From positions 3,956 to 10,816 of the forward strand of contig DNXM01000022.1 in assembly GCA_003505905.1 (NCBI GenBank): a stretch of 6,861 bases of DNA, written 5' to 3'. The DNA is from Oscillospiraceae bacterium (GTDB taxonomy: Bacteria > Bacillota > Clostridia > Oscillospirales > Acutalibacteraceae). Shown in pieces: positions 6,255 through 6,861 of the stretch; positions within the stretch are counted from its first letter, which is position 1, and each line of letters starts with the position of its first letter. The notes beneath the pieces were generated by a model, which saw only the letters and a program-made list of their open reading frames with translations, was not told the origin of the DNA and did no database searches. A program made the position numbers and the translations under genes.

Positions 6255-6861
6255 ATGAAGAAAATCAGATTCGGCATCGTCGGCACGGGGAACATCGCCC
6301 ACCGCTTTGCAAACGCCATTCAAAATGTAGAACAGGCGGAGTTGACATCCGTTGCCTCAAGAACCCGAGAAAATGCAGACAAATTTGCCGATGAATTCGG
6401 CATTCCGCACCGCTTCGGCTGTTACGAAGCCATGGCACAATCCGATAATATTGATGTCGCTTACATCGCCGTTCCCCATTCGGGTCATATGTCCTGCTCC
6501 TGCCTGATGATGAGCCACGGCAAAAATGTCATTTGCGAAAAACCTTTGGCGGTGAATGAACGTGAAGTAAATCAAATGCTTGCCTGCGCAAAGCAAAACG
6601 GCGTTTTTCTGATGGAAGCAATGTGGGCAAGGCTCGTGCCCGGCACAAAAAAACTGCTTGAAATCATTACCGAGGGAAAGCTCGGTGAAATAAAAAAGGT
6701 CGAAGGTAATTTTTGCTACTCATTGGACGAAAGCGAACGAAATCACCATGTTATGAAGGTCGAAAACGGCGGCGGCTCCCTGTTGGATGTGGGGGTTTAC
6801 TGCTTGAGTTTTTTGCGTTGGTTTTTCGGGGAAGATACCAAAAACCTCTGTGCATACGCAC
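6255..6861 (+). CDS. Gfo/Idh/MocA family NAD(P)-dependent oxidoreductase (3' end outside window)
   Basis: The first 202 residues of an open frame that has no stop before the window ends. It begins with a Rossmann dinucleotide-binding motif GIVGTGNIAHRFA (7-19). The AVPHSGH segment (72-78) and the family signature EKPLAVN (95-101) follow, with K96 as the usual catalytic lysine, then LMEAMWARLVP (119-129) and GGGSLLDVGVY (172-182) at the start of the C-terminal substrate domain. The EAMW and GGGSLLDxG segments resemble the dihydrodiol/D-xylose dehydrogenase-like branch, which oxidises sugars or cyclic diols. AGGA at 6241-6244 precedes ATG 6255 by ten bases. It starts 33 bp after the HD-nucleoside hydrolase stop on the same strand and no promoter is evident, so co-transcription is likely. 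The true substrate cannot be told. Confidence 0.93.
   Translation, partial: MKKIRFGIVGTGNIAHRFANAIQNVEQAELTSVASRTRENADKFADEFGIPHRFGCYEAMAQSDNIDVAYIAVPHSGHMSCSCLMMSHGKNVICEKPLAVNEREVNQMLACAKQNGVFLMEAMWARLVPGTKKLLEIITEGKLGEIKKVEGNFCYSLDESERNHHVMKVENGGGSLLDVGVYCLSFLRWFFGEDTKNLCAYA

Noticed and set aside
1..6861. CRISPR array, tRNA/rRNA, insertion sequence or prophage signs
   Set aside because: No spaced direct repeats, cloverleaf pattern, terminal inverted repeats, integrase or transposase motifs were found; the genes are dense and housekeeping-like.

Overview
The window looks like chromosomal DNA from a low-to-moderate GC Firmicute, most likely a gut-type clostridium (Oscillospirales/Ruminococcaceae-like). 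This is inferred from the strong AGGAGG-type ribosome binding sites, TTG starts, clean TATAAT promoters and a YhaM-family exoribonuclease. There is no sign of phage, transposon, CRISPR or RNA genes.

Layout. (1) Positions 1-1187, plus strand: the C-terminal end of an unidentified protein, followed closely by a membrane-anchored glycoside hydrolase family 16 enzyme. (2) Positions 1188-1285: two stacked hairpins in the convergent gap, the second a 15-bp stem that looks like a bidirectional terminator. (3) Positions 1283-4271, minus strand: a tight three-gene operon, transcribed in the order yhaM-like exoribonuclease, DUF2804 protein, prmA (ribosomal protein L11 methyltransferase). (4) Positions 4272-4451: a divergent promoter region with a consensus-like sigma-A promoter on each strand. 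(5) Positions 4452-6861, plus strand: a two-domain protein fusing an HD-superfamily phosphohydrolase domain to a nucleoside hydrolase (IUNH) domain, followed 33 bp later by a Gfo/Idh/MocA oxidoreductase that runs off the window end.

How they work together. The minus-strand operon joins RNA decay (YhaM), ribosomal protein modification (PrmA) and a protein of unknown function. The most unusual item is the HD-nucleoside hydrolase fusion. Both sets of catalytic residues appear intact, so one polypeptide could remove phosphate from a nucleotide and then split the glycosidic bond. That two-step idea, and any link to the downstream oxidoreductase, is inference. The rest is ordinary metabolism and housekeeping.
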